A stretch of 64,000 nucleotides of DNA, taken from assembly GCA_020161755.1 (NCBI GenBank), contig JAIUOS010000008.1:1-64000 (forward strand), given 5' to 3'. Of the stretch, positions 55,601 through 63,783 are shown one piece after another. The stretch is from Actinomycetota bacterium. Its GTDB lineage: Bacteria > Actinomycetota > Actinomycetes > Propionibacteriales > Propionibacteriaceae. The translations under genes were made by a program, and so were the position numbers. The number at the start of each line of letters is the position of its first letter. Within the stretch, counting starts at the first letter, position 1. The notes below the pieces were generated by a model, which saw nothing but the letters and a program-made list of their open reading frames with translations, did no database searches and was not told the DNA's origin.

Positions 55601-55768
55601 CGGACCGAGACAGGATCCGTCCCCGTTTCGGTCCGGGACCGAGTTAGGATCCGTCCCCGTTTCGGTCCGGGACCGAGTTAGGAACCGTCCCCGTTTCGGT
55701 CCGGGACCGAGATAGGAACCGTCCCCGTTTCGGTCCGGGACCGAGATAGGAACCGTCCCCGGTTCGGT
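55601..55768 (-). repeat. 34-bp tandem repeat array B (about 5 units)
   Basis: Units read GAGTTAGGAACCGTCCCCGT and continue TTCGGTCCGGGACC. Variation falls at fixed places (GACAGGAT, GTTAGGAT, GTTAGGAA, GATAGGAA). It is the inverse of array A. It ends at the stop codon of the SMR exporter gene. Arrays A and B could pair as a large stem. Confidence 0.88.
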
Positions 55769-56085
55769 CAGTGCTCGGCGGCCTTGAGGCCGATCACGCC
55801 GCCGATGATCATGGCGAGGAACAGGACTCGCCAGCCCGAGGCGGACTCGGCGCCGGTGACCATGCCGTACCCGACGGTGAGTGCGGCCCCGATGCCGACC
55901 CAGACCGCGTAGGCGGTGCCGGTCGGCAGAGTGCGCATCGCGTAGGCGAGGCCGGCCATGCTGAGCACGAGCGCGACCACGAAGACGACGCTCGGCCAGA
56001 GGCGGGTGAAGCCCTCGGTGCGAGCGAGGGCGAGAGCCCACACGGCTTCGGCGATACCGGCGAGGACGAGGATCAGCCAGGACAT
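55768..56085 (-). CDS. gdx: SMR-family guanidinium exporter (Gdx/SugE-like)
   Basis: A 105-residue small multidrug resistance protein with four hydrophobic helices. The conserved Glu14 is in LVLAGIAEAVWALAL; W at helix 3 is in GTAYAVWVGIGAALTVGYG. SMR proteins divide into drug exporters and guanidinium exporters. The guanidine-III riboswitch directly upstream places this one with the guanidinium group. AAGG before the ATG forms the end of the riboswitch. The last codons abut repeat array B. Confidence 0.92.
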   Translation of the reverse strand: MSWLILVLAGIAEAVWALALARTEGFTRLWPSVVFVVALVLSMAGLAYAMRTLPTGTAYAVWVGIGAALTVGYGMVTGAESASGWRVLFLAMIIGGVIGLKAAEH

Positions 56086-56096
56086 GGGAACCTTCC

Positions 56097-56137
56097 AGGC
56101 CGTCTTGTCGCGTTCCGGGTACGGCTCCCTCGTCCGG
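56097..56137 (-). promoter_or_regulatory. Guanidine-III riboswitch (mini class, ykkC-III)
   Basis: On the minus strand the leader reads CCGGACGAGGGAGCCGTACC, then CGGAACGCGACAAGACGGCC. This keeps the class core: CCGGACGAGG, the GCCGTACCCGG segment that pairs with CCGG, and ACAAGACGGC, whose ACGGC pairs back to GCCGT to form the pseudoknot. It ends 11 nt before the ATG of the SMR exporter and next to its AAGG ribosome site. Ligand binding should expose or hide that site. I recognise the class by motif; no covariance search was possible. Confidence 0.9.
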
Positions 56138-56200
56138 GGTCCTCACGGAGGACCTGCCTCCACTGTCCCACAGGGGCAGCGGGCGGCCAAGCCGGCCCGG

Positions 56201-57019
56201 TCAGGGGGTGCGCTGCCGACCCTCGTGCGCGAGGTGGTCGAGCTGGGCTCTCACCGAGACCGTGGCGGCGTCCATCAGAGCGGCCGGGATGTCGGTGTAG
56301 ACGCCGGCCGCGACCGCGCGCGGATCGGCGCCGGCGGCGTCCAGACCGTGGGCGGCGAGGTGCTCGCGCACCTGGTCGAGGCGTGCGAGGCGATGGCGTC
56401 GGTAGGCATCGACGACGGGAGCCAGGGACGGGTGGTCGGGGCCGTGGCCGGGCAGCAGGCGGGCGTCGCCGAGGGCGACGAGCCGGTCGAGCGAGGCGAG
56501 GTAGTCGGCGAGGGCGCCCGGACGGTCGTCCAGCACCGAGGTGCCGGCGCCGAGCACGGTGTCGCCGGTGAGGGCCGCACGCTCGCGGCCGTCGTCGACC
56601 AGGAGGCTGATCGAGTCGGCGGTGTGGCCGGGGGTGTGCAGGACGGTGATCCGGAGCCCGGCGATGCCGATGGCCTCGCCGTCGGCCAGCGGTGCGGCGT
56701 CACGGCAGTGCGTGGGGGAGAAGGCCCGGACGGGCGCCCCAGCGAGGGCGGCGAACGCGTCCAGTCCGCCGACGTGGTCGAGGTGCCCGTGGGTGACCAG
56801 AACCAGTGCAACCGGGGCGGGGGCGGCCGCGACGACCGTCCGGAGGTGGTCGGGGTGGCCGTCCGGGCCGGGATCGACGACCACGCATCCGGACGCGCCC
56901 GTGCCGGCGAGGAGCCAGGTGTTGGTGCCGTCGAGCTCCATCACGCCGGGGTTGTCGCAGCGCACGAGCGTGACGAACGGGCCGACGCTTCGTGCCCCGG
57001 GTGCTGCGCCGACGTCCAT
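56201..57019 (-). CDS. Metallo-beta-lactamase-fold hydrolase
   Basis: A 272-residue MBL-fold protein. The zinc ligands are in LVTHGHLDHVGGL (H-x-H-x-DH), TPGHTADS, ALTGDTVLG and LLPGHGPDH. The long helical C-terminus (VVDAYRRHRLARLDQVREHL) with the order above resembles the LACTB2 or hydroxyacylglutathione-hydrolase-like group, so a thioester or nuclease role is possible. ATG at 57019 is supported by the family start. It stands alone, divergent from the Imm5-like gene. Confidence 0.9.
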   Translation of the reverse strand: MDVGAAPGARSVGPFVTLVRCDNPGVMELDGTNTWLLAGTGASGCVVVDPGPDGHPDHLRTVVAAAPAPVALVLVTHGHLDHVGGLDAFAALAGAPVRAFSPTHCRDAAPLADGEAIGIAGLRITVLHTPGHTADSISLLVDDGRERAALTGDTVLGAGTSVLDDRPGALADYLASLDRLVALGDARLLPGHGPDHPSLAPVVDAYRRHRLARLDQVREHLAAHGLDAAGADPRAVAAGVYTDIPAALMDAATVSVRAQLDHLAHEGRQRTP

Positions 57020-57079
57020 TCCCCCACCCTACGGCCGAGCCGCTCGACAGCCGCGGCGTCGTGGTGACACGGTGGCCGG

Positions 57080-57598
57080 GTGCCCATCATTCCGAAGGAG
57101 CGTGACCCGCGGCTGATCACCGTCCGTCGTGGCGGCAGCCTCACCGACGCGCACCACCGGCTGCTGGCGGTGTGGGCGCTGGAGTGCGCCGAGCACGTCC
57201 TGCCCCTCTTCGAGGAGGCGAGCCCGGGCGACCGGCGTCCGCACGACGCCCTGGCGGTCGGTCACCACTGGGTGCGGGGGGAGGCGCGCATGACCGAGGC
57301 GCACAACAGCGCGTTCGTCGCCAACGCGGCCGGCCGCGACCTGTCGGACGCCGCGCGGTTCGCGGCGCTGTCGGTGGGGCAGGCAGTGGCGGTGGCCCAC
57401 GTCGCCGCACACGACCTGGGCGCGGCCGCGTACGCGATCCGGGCCGTTCGGGCGGCTTCACCGGCGGACGGGGCCGAGGACGTCCGCCGGCGGGAGCGGG
57501 ACTGGCAGCGGGAGCGGATCCCGGCCGAGTTGCGCGACCTCGTGCTGGACGACCAGCGCGCCCGCAACGATCTCTGCTGGCAGGTGTTCAGCGACTGA
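57080..57598 (+). CDS. Imm5-like putative immunity protein
   Basis: A 172-residue helical protein. The core LTDAHHRLLAVWALECAEHV followed by LPLFEEA, HHWVRGEARMTEAHNSAFVA and AAHDLGAAAYAIRAV matches the Imm5-like family described in polymorphic-toxin systems. No toxin gene is near. Homologues are often found alone, so the immunity role is only a family label. GTG at 57080 follows an uncertain ribosome site (CACGGTGGCCGG). Confidence 0.78.
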   Translation: MPIIPKERDPRLITVRRGGSLTDAHHRLLAVWALECAEHVLPLFEEASPGDRRPHDALAVGHHWVRGEARMTEAHNSAFVANAAGRDLSDAARFAALSVGQAVAVAHVAAHDLGAAAYAIRAVRAASPADGAEDVRRRERDWQRERIPAELRDLVLDDQRARNDLCWQVFSD

Positions 57599-57610
57599 CA
57601 TCCAGCCCCC

Positions 57611-57684
57611 GCGCAAACGCCCCCGAAGTTGACAAACGCCCCCGAAATTTCAGGGGCGTTTGTGAGTTTCGGGGGCGTTTGTGC
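57611..57684. repeat. Long palindromic repeat, copy 3
   Basis: The centre is GAAATTTCA at 57644-57652. Arms hold GCAAACGCCCCCGAA and inner ACAAACGCCCCCGAA with their inverses, about 37 bp each with few mismatches. It begins 13 bp after the Imm5-like stop, again in terminator position. Confidence 0.88.
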
Positions 57685-57825
57685 GGGAGGGACGGCGGAC
57701 GGCGGCGGGAGAGGCGGCGCGGCGGAGAGGCTCGGAGGGCGGGGCCGGAGACAGGAGGGGCAGGGCCGGCGACAGGAGCGACGGGGGCGGGGCCTGGGGG
57801 GCTCCGTCCGCTCTAGGGTGGGGGT

Positions 57826-58875
57826 GTGAGGAGCCTCCGCAGCGTCGGCGTGCAGGCCGCATTGGCCGCGGCCGCGCTGTTCGGCGCGGGGACGCCGGTG
57901 GCGAAGCTCCTGCTCGGCTCGGTCAGCCCCTGGATGCTGGCCGGCCTGCTCTACACCGGCTCCGGGGTCGGCCTGGGCCTGTACCGGCTGGTCACCCGAG
58001 CGAAGCCGGTGAGGCTCGAGCGCGGCGCGCTGCGTCCCCTCGCCGGGGCGGTGTTCTTCGGCGGGCTGCTCGCCCCCGTCCTGCTGCTCGTCGGCCTCGC
58101 GAACCTGCCGGCCTCGGGCGCGTCCCTGCTGCTGAACGCCGAGGGCGTCCTGACCGCGGTGCTGGCCTGGGTCGTGTTCGCCGAGAACGTCGACCGGCGC
58201 GTCCTTCTCGGCATGGTCGCCATCACCGCGGGCGCGGTGATCCTCAGCGTCCCCGGTGGCGCCGCGCTGGGCAGCCCGTGGCCGTCGCTGGCGATCGTCG
58301 GCGCCTGCCTGTGCTGGGCGCTCGACAACAACCTCACCCGCATCGTCGCCCTCAACGACGCCTCCTGGCTGGCCGCCGTGAAGGGCGCGGTGGCCGGCCC
58401 GGTCAACCTCGTGCTCGCCTTCGCGCTGGGCGCCCGGCTGCCGGCACCCGGCAACATCGCCGCGGCGCTGGTCGTCGGCTTCTTCGCCTACGGCGTCAGC
58501 CTGGTGCTGTTCATCGTCGCGCTCCGCCACCTCGGCACCGCGCGGGCGGGCGCCTACTTCTCCGTCGCCCCGTTCTTCGGCGCCGGACTCGCCGTCGCGA
58601 TGGGGGACGCGGTCACGCTGCCACTCGTCCTGGCCGCGCTGCTGATGGCACTCGGCGTCTGGCTCCACCTGACCGAGCGCCACCAGCACGCGCACACGCA
58701 CCCCGCCCTCACCCACGACCACTGGCACACCCACGACGACGGCCACCACGCCCATGAGCACGCCGGCGCCGACGCGGTGTCCGCGGGCACCCGGCACCGC
58801 CACCCGCACACCCATGCCGCGCTCACCCACGCGCACGATCACTACCCGGACGCCCACCACCGCCACGACCACTGA
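57826..58875 (+). CDS. EamA-family permease with histidine-rich C-terminal tail
   Basis: A 349-residue drug/metabolite-type transporter with ten hydrophobic helices in two EamA halves (LAAAALFGAGTPVAKLLLGS and later LVLFIVALRHLGTARAGAYF). A 75-residue tail rich in H-x-H and H-x3-H motifs (HAHTHPALTHDHWHTHDDG) would bind divalent metal. It ends 18 bp from a convergent CopB-type ATPase, which also has a His-rich segment. This suggests a metal link, although EamA substrates are usually organic. GTG at 57826 is the start; no strong ribosome site precedes it. Confidence 0.87.
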   Translation: MRSLRSVGVQAALAAAALFGAGTPVAKLLLGSVSPWMLAGLLYTGSGVGLGLYRLVTRAKPVRLERGALRPLAGAVFFGGLLAPVLLLVGLANLPASGASLLLNAEGVLTAVLAWVVFAENVDRRVLLGMVAITAGAVILSVPGGAALGSPWPSLAIVGACLCWALDNNLTRIVALNDASWLAAVKGAVAGPVNLVLAFALGARLPAPGNIAAALVVGFFAYGVSLVLFIVALRHLGTARAGAYFSVAPFFGAGLAVAMGDAVTLPLVLAALLMALGVWLHLTERHQHAHTHPALTHDHWHTHDDGHHAHEHAGADAVSAGTRHRHPHTHAALTHAHDHYPDAHHRHDH

Positions 58876-58892
58876 GCGCCGGCGGGCTCCGA

Positions 58893-61073
58893 CTACGCGG
58901 CCCCGGTGGCGTGCTCGCGTCCGGACGGTTCAGCCACCAGCCCGGGGCGCAGGTCGAGGCGGCGCAGCCACTGCGCGTTGGCGGCGACCACGATCGTGGA
59001 CGCCGACATCAGCAGGGCGCCGACCTCCATCGGCAGGCTCACCCCGATCGGTGCCAGCACCCCGGCAGCCAGTGGCACGGCGACCAGGTTGTAGCCGGCC
59101 GCCCACCACAGGTTCTGGACCATCTTGCGGTAGCTGGCCTTCGACAGCGTGATCACCCCGAGCACTGCCCGCGGGTCGTTGCCGGCCAGGATCACCCCGG
59201 CGGAGGCGATCGCCACGTCCGTCCCTGCCCCGATCGCGAGGCCCACGTCGGCCTGGGCGAGCGCGGGGGCGTCGTTGACGCCGTCGCCCACCATCGCCAC
59301 CCGTTCGCCGGCGGCCTGGAGCTCGGCGATCCGGGACGCCTTCTCCTCCGGGCGCACCTCGGCCAGCACGGTGTCGACGCCGAGCCTGGTGCCGACCTCC
59401 TCGGCCACCGTCCGCGCGTCGCCGGTGATCATCGCCACCTTGAGGCCCAGCCGATGCAACCCGTCCACCGCCTCGGTGGACTCCGGACGGAGCTCGTCCG
59501 CGAGGGTCAGCGCACCCATCACCCGCCCGTCGACCACGACGTGCAGGCGCGTCCCGGCCACGGACGCGGGCTGGTCCGCAAGACCACGCTCGGCCAGCAG
59601 GCGTGGGCCACCGACCCGGACCTCTGCGCCGTCCACGTCAGCGACGACGCCCAGCGCCGGCTCGGAGCGGAACGAGGTCGCCCGCACCGTCCGCAGCCCA
59701 CGCTCCTCGGCGGCCCGGACGATCGCCCGGGCCAGCGGGTGCTCGCTGTCGGCCTCGGCGGACGCGGCGAGCGCCAGCACGTCGTCGGCGGACGCGGACG
59801 ACCCCGGCACCGGGTCGACGGCGACCAGGGCCGGCTGGCCCTTGGTCAGGGTTCCGGTCTTGTCGAACACGACGACGGTCACCGTCCGCATGCGCTCGAG
59901 GGCCAGCCGGTCCTTCACCAGGACGCCGGCCCGGGCGGCCCGCTCGGTGGCGATCGCGACCACCAACGGGATGGCCAGGCCGAGGGCGTGCGGGCAGGCG
60001 ATCACCAGCACCGTCACGGCGCGGGTGACGGCCTGGTCGGGCTGGCCGAGCGCCGTCCAGACGATCGCGGTCAGCGCGGCCGAGGCGAGGGCGAACCAGA
60101 ACAGCAGCGCGGCCGCGCGATCGGCCAGCCGCTGGGCGTGCGAGGTCGAGCTCTGGGCCTCGGCGACCATGCGCCGGATGCCGGCCAGCGCGGTGTCCTC
60201 GCCGGTCGCGGTCACCTCGACCCGGAGGCCGGAGTCGGTCGACACGGTGCCCGCGGTCACCGTGTCGCCCGGTGCACGACGGACGGTGCGCGACTCGCCG
60301 GTGATCATCGACTCGTCCAGTTCGGCCTCGCCGTCGACGATCCGTCCGTCCGCCGGGACGCTGCCACCCGGGCGCACCAGCACGACGTCACCCACGACGA
60401 GGTCGGCGACGTCCACGGTCTCCACCCCGTCGCCGCGCACCACCTCGGCACGGTCGGGCAGCAGCGCGGCGAGGGAGTCCAGGGCGCTGGTCGTCTGGGC
60501 GAGCGACCGCATCTCCAGCCAGTGGCCGAGCAGCATGATCACGATCAGCAGCGCGAGCTCCCACCAGAACTCCAGCGTGTGGCCGACCAGTCCGAGCGTC
60601 GCAGCCCAGCTCGCCACGAACGCGACCGTGATGGCCAGCCCGATCAGGAGCATCATCCCCGGACGGCGCGCGCGGATCTCGCCGACCGCCCCGGTCAGGA
60701 ACGGCGCGCCGCCCCACGCGTAGAGGACGGTGCCGAGCACCGGCGGCACCCAGGCGAGCGGCCCGGACGTCGGCACCTCGTACCCCACCAGCATCGCGAA
60801 CGCGGGGGACAGGGCGACCACCGGGACGGCGAGCAGCAGCATCCACCAGAACAGGTCGCGGAAGTGCCGGGCGTGGTCGCCGTGGCCGCCGTGCGCGTGA
60901 TCGGCATGCGCGGTGTGGCCGGCATGGGGGCTGGCGGCAGTGCCGGTGTGCGCGCCGTGGCCGCCGTGCGCGGTGTGGCCCACCTGCTCTGTGCGCCCGC
61001 CGTGGTCGGCGTGATGGTGCTCCATGGCGTCGTGGTTCGGGTGGTCGTGCGTCTCGTGGTTGGGCATGGTCAC
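58893..61073 (-). CDS. CopB-type (P1B-3) heavy-metal P-type ATPase
   Basis: A 726-residue copper/silver-type exporter. The cytoplasmic N-terminus is a His-rich segment of about 65 residues in place of CxxC domains. The transmembrane metal site is VIACPHALGLAIP (CPH). ATPase signatures are MITGESRTV, FDKTGTLTKG, DSEHPLARAIV and MVGDGVNDAPALAQ. CPH with a His-rich N-terminus marks CopB rather than CopA. GTG at 61073 is preferred because GGAG lies six bases before it; ATG at 61067 is the alternative. A CsoR-like operator lies upstream, so copper induction is likely. Confidence 0.94.
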   Translation of the reverse strand: MTMPNHETHDHPNHDAMEHHHADHGGRTEQVGHTAHGGHGAHTGTAASPHAGHTAHADHAHGGHGDHARHFRDLFWWMLLLAVPVVALSPAFAMLVGYEVPTSGPLAWVPPVLGTVLYAWGGAPFLTGAVGEIRARRPGMMLLIGLAITVAFVASWAATLGLVGHTLEFWWELALLIVIMLLGHWLEMRSLAQTTSALDSLAALLPDRAEVVRGDGVETVDVADLVVGDVVLVRPGGSVPADGRIVDGEAELDESMITGESRTVRRAPGDTVTAGTVSTDSGLRVEVTATGEDTALAGIRRMVAEAQSSTSHAQRLADRAAALLFWFALASAALTAIVWTALGQPDQAVTRAVTVLVIACPHALGLAIPLVVAIATERAARAGVLVKDRLALERMRTVTVVVFDKTGTLTKGQPALVAVDPVPGSSASADDVLALAASAEADSEHPLARAIVRAAEERGLRTVRATSFRSEPALGVVADVDGAEVRVGGPRLLAERGLADQPASVAGTRLHVVVDGRVMGALTLADELRPESTEAVDGLHRLGLKVAMITGDARTVAEEVGTRLGVDTVLAEVRPEEKASRIAELQAAGERVAMVGDGVNDAPALAQADVGLAIGAGTDVAIASAGVILAGNDPRAVLGVITLSKASYRKMVQNLWWAAGYNLVAVPLAAGVLAPIGVSLPMEVGALLMSASTIVVAANAQWLRRLDLRPGLVAEPSGREHATGAA

Positions 61074-61094
61074 TGGTTGCTCCTTCCCTCCCTT

Positions 61095-61111
61095 ATACCC
61101 TTGGGGGGTAT
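61095..61111. promoter_or_regulatory. CsoR-like copper operator ATACCC-TTGGG-GGGTAT
   Basis: Perfect 6-bp arms ATACCC/GGGTAT with a GC-rich centre match the ATACCCC...GGGGTAT style of CsoR/RcnR sites. It lies 21 bp upstream of the CopB-type ATPase start and 149 bp from the divergent DUF6803 gene, and may control both. No csoR gene is in the window. Confidence 0.75.
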
Positions 61112-61260
61112 TCAACACAACCCGCCGAGGACGCTGCGCAATCCCGTATCGCGCCCAAGACGTCCACAATTGCACCGCGAGCTTGCTCCCAGCGGTTCCG
61201 CCGTCGGCCCCCGCACGCGGCCCCGGTGGGACCGGCCCCGACCACGAGCCCAGGACCACG

Positions 61261-61905
61261 ATGACTCCCGACACCACCCTCCGTCCGGCCGATCCGACCG
61301 GTCGCCGCGCCGTCTCCCAACCGGTCGCGACGCTCAGCGCCCTGGCTCTGACCGGCGTCCTGGCGTTGGCTGCGCTGCTGGCGCCCGACCTGACCGCGAG
61401 CCCCATGGCCATGACGATGAGCATGGACATGACCCACTACATGGAGCTGCTGGCGACCAACCAGCCGCGCAACCTCCTGCTGTTCATGGCGCTGCCGGTG
61501 GTCCTCGCCGAGACGCTCGCCATCACCGAGTTGGCGATCCTGTTCCGGCGCGAGGAAACGCCGCGGTGGGTGCGCGCCACCAGTCGAGTGGCAGGACTGC
61601 TGGCCGGACCGGTGATGGTCGCGATCGTCCTGCACCTCCTCCTCAACGCCGTCGTCCCGCTCACCCTCACCGGCGGCTGGCGGGGCCCGGCGGACGTGAT
61701 CGCGGTGGGCTGCTACCTGCTGGGCGTCGTGCCCCTGGGCGGCATCACCCTGGTCGAACTCGGTCTGTGGGGACGCGGCGGACGCGACTCCCTGAAGTGG
61801 CACGCGATCTTCATCGCGCTGTTCCTGGTGGTCGCCCACATCGCCATGATCGTCGGCATGCTCGACCCGTCCGTGCTGGGCTACCGGATGGCGCACCAGC
61901 ACTGA
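61261..61905 (+). CDS. DUF6803 integral membrane protein
   Basis: A 214-residue membrane protein with five or six hydrophobic segments. A Met-rich stretch, SPMAMTMSMDMTHYMELL, follows the first segment, and Met-rich motifs of that kind bind Cu(I) in other copper proteins. Later segments are LLLFMALPVVLAETLAITEL, VMVAIVLHLLLNAVVPLTL and WHAIFIALFLVVAHIAMIV. ATG at 61261 opens the chain; no strong ribosome site is seen. It is divergent from the CopB-type ATPase across a CsoR-like site, so a copper-related role is plausible. Confidence 0.75.
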   Translation: MTPDTTLRPADPTGRRAVSQPVATLSALALTGVLALAALLAPDLTASPMAMTMSMDMTHYMELLATNQPRNLLLFMALPVVLAETLAITELAILFRREETPRWVRATSRVAGLLAGPVMVAIVLHLLLNAVVPLTLTGGWRGPADVIAVGCYLLGVVPLGGITLVELGLWGRGGRDSLKWHAIFIALFLVVAHIAMIVGMLDPSVLGYRMAHQH

Positions 61906-61907
61906 GC

Positions 61908-62732
61908 TCACGACTCCGAGTCGGGCACCCCGTAGGGCAGCGTGGTGATCGCGGCGAGTTGCGCCTCCAGGCGCGGACGCGTCCGGTCCAGGGCACGCTG
62001 GTCGCGGGCACGGCGCTCGTGCAGCACCGCGGCGACGAACCGCTCGTGGTGGGTGCCGAAGGGCGCCGCGGGCGAGACGTAGAGCTCCAGTTGGGCGGCC
62101 AGTCGCAGGCCGAGCCGGTGCCGGACGGGTGGCGGGAATTGGTTGGCCCGGGCGAGGAACTGCCGGGCGCGCAGCGCCAGTGCGTCCGGCAGCGGGCGAA
62201 TGTCGGTCACCTGCACCCAGCCGGACAGCTCCACCGGCAGGTGGAGCGGCACGTTGGTCGGACGGACGCCGCGGACGCGCGCCACGTAGGTGCCGGCCAG
62301 GTAGTCGCCGACCCGCTTGCCACGGTCGTTGAGCATGGAGACGAGGAACGCGAGGCCGCCGAACAGCAGCCACAACTCGAAGAAGCCGACCAGGGCACGC
62401 ACCGTGGCGTGCCGCAGGCGGACGGGTCCGCCGTCGTCACGGATCACCTGCAGCCCGAACGCCAGCTTGCCCAGGGACCGTCCGCGGGTGACGGTCTCCA
62501 CGGTGGCCGGGATCACCAGGAACAGCAGCGCGGCCAAGGCGTAGATGGCGGCGGTGCCCGCGGCGCTGTCGAGGCGGTCGCTGGCGAACGAGAGCAGCAG
62601 GACGACGCCGGCGACCGCGGCGATGCCGGTGACCACCGCGTCGATCAGCCAGGCGCCGGCGCGCGCGATCACCGAAGCGGCGCTCACCTGGAGCGCGACG
62701 CCTTCACCGGTGAGGATCTCGTCGCCGATCAC
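61908..62732 (-). CDS. RDD-family membrane protein
   Basis: A 274-residue protein. The RDD domain (about residues 15-150) has RAGAWLIDAVVTGIAAVAGV near its start, and then GRSLGKLAFGLQVIRDDGGP with the Arg/Asp residues that name the family, in three hydrophobic segments. A soluble C-terminus (LARANQFPPPVRHRLGLRLA, coil-rich) follows. It is divergent, by 34 bp, from a SpoIIM gene, a pairing often seen in actinobacteria. Function unknown; some RDD proteins act in ion transport. Confidence 0.9.
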   Translation of the reverse strand: MIGDEILTGEGVALQVSAASVIARAGAWLIDAVVTGIAAVAGVVLLLSFASDRLDSAAGTAAIYALAALLFLVIPATVETVTRGRSLGKLAFGLQVIRDDGGPVRLRHATVRALVGFFELWLLFGGLAFLVSMLNDRGKRVGDYLAGTYVARVRGVRPTNVPLHLPVELSGWVQVTDIRPLPDALALRARQFLARANQFPPPVRHRLGLRLAAQLELYVSPAAPFGTHHERFVAAVLHERRARDQRALDRTRPRLEAQLAAITTLPYGVPDSES

Positions 62733-62766
62733 GGGAAGAGGCTACCGGCCTCGCTAGGCTGAGCGG

Positions 62767-63762
62767 GTGGACGTCGACGTGTTCGCCACCGCGCACGCGG
62801 CGGAATGGGCCCGACTGGACCAGCTCGCCGCGAAACGTCGCCTCACCGGCGCCGAGGCCGACCAGCTCGTCCAGCTCTACCGGCGCGGGGCCACCCACCT
62901 GTCCGTCCTGCGGGCGTCGGCCCCCGACCCGGCCCTGGTGGCCAACCTGTCGGTGACCCTGGTGAAGGCGCGCGCCCGGATCGCCAGCCCGCACGACGTG
63001 ACGTGGCGACAAGCCGTCCGCTTCCTCACCCACGTGATCCCGGCCGCGCTGTACCGGGTGCGCTGGTGGTCGGTCGTGGTCACCGCTGTGTGCCTGTTGA
63101 TCGCGGTGGTCGGCGGGTACTGGACGTCGACGCACCCGGACGTGCTCGCCACCTTCGTCTCGCCCGCGGACCAGAAGCGGATCGCGGAGGAGGCGTTCGC
63201 GTCCTACTACTCGGAGTACCCGAACGCGAGCTTCGCCGCCCAGGTGTGGACCAACAACGCCTTCATCGCCGCGCTCTGCATCGCGACCGGGATCACCGGG
63301 ATCTACCCGGCGCAGATCTTGTTCGAGAACTCGCTGTACGTCGGTCTGATGGGGGCCCTGATGCACAACCAGGGCGCCGACTGGATCTTCTGGTCGCTGA
63401 TCCTGCCGCACGGGCTGCTCGAGCTGAGTTGCGTCTTCGTCGCCGGTGCCGCCGGGATGCGGCTGTGTTGGTCGTGGCTCGTCCCCGGCGATCGGACCCG
63501 TGCGCAGTCGCTGGCGGAGGAGGGGCGCACCACGATCGTCGTCGTGATCGCCCTGGTGATCGGGCTGGGCGTCAGTGGCCTCCTGGAGGGGTTCATCACC
63601 CCGTCGGAGCTCAATCCGTGGGTGAAGATCGCGATCGGCGCCGTGGTGGCCGCCGCATTCTGGGTGGTCATGTTCGTGCAGGGACGCCGCGCCGTCGAGG
63701 AGGGCACCGACCCCGGGCTCACCGAGGAGGAGGCCGCCAGCATGGTGGCCGTCGCGGGATAG
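62767..63762 (+). CDS. SpoIIM-family (stage II sporulation protein M) membrane protein
   Basis: A 331-residue membrane protein. Residues about 1-95 are a cytoplasmic helical region (WARLDQLAAKRRLTGAEADQ, then LVQLYRRGATHLSVLRA). Five hydrophobic segments follow, with NNAFIAALCIATGITGIYPA, IFWSLILPHGLLELSCVFVA and GLLEGFITPS, which are the SpoIIM hallmarks. Such proteins occur widely in non-sporulating actinobacteria, so no sporulation role is implied. The start is GTG at 62767. Confidence 0.92.
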   Translation: MDVDVFATAHAAEWARLDQLAAKRRLTGAEADQLVQLYRRGATHLSVLRASAPDPALVANLSVTLVKARARIASPHDVTWRQAVRFLTHVIPAALYRVRWWSVVVTAVCLLIAVVGGYWTSTHPDVLATFVSPADQKRIAEEAFASYYSEYPNASFAAQVWTNNAFIAALCIATGITGIYPAQILFENSLYVGLMGALMHNQGADWIFWSLILPHGLLELSCVFVAGAAGMRLCWSWLVPGDRTRAQSLAEEGRTTIVVVIALVIGLGVSGLLEGFITPSELNPWVKIAIGAVVAAAFWVVMFVQGRRAVEEGTDPGLTEEEAASMVAVAG

Positions 63763-63783
63763 CCGGCGGTCGCGTCCGACCGG

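Noticed and set aside
55246-55768. CRISPR-like appearance of the 34-bp repeat arrays
   Set aside because: Units are directly abutted with no unique spacers, and the two sets are in opposite orientation. They are tandem repeats, and no cas genes are present.
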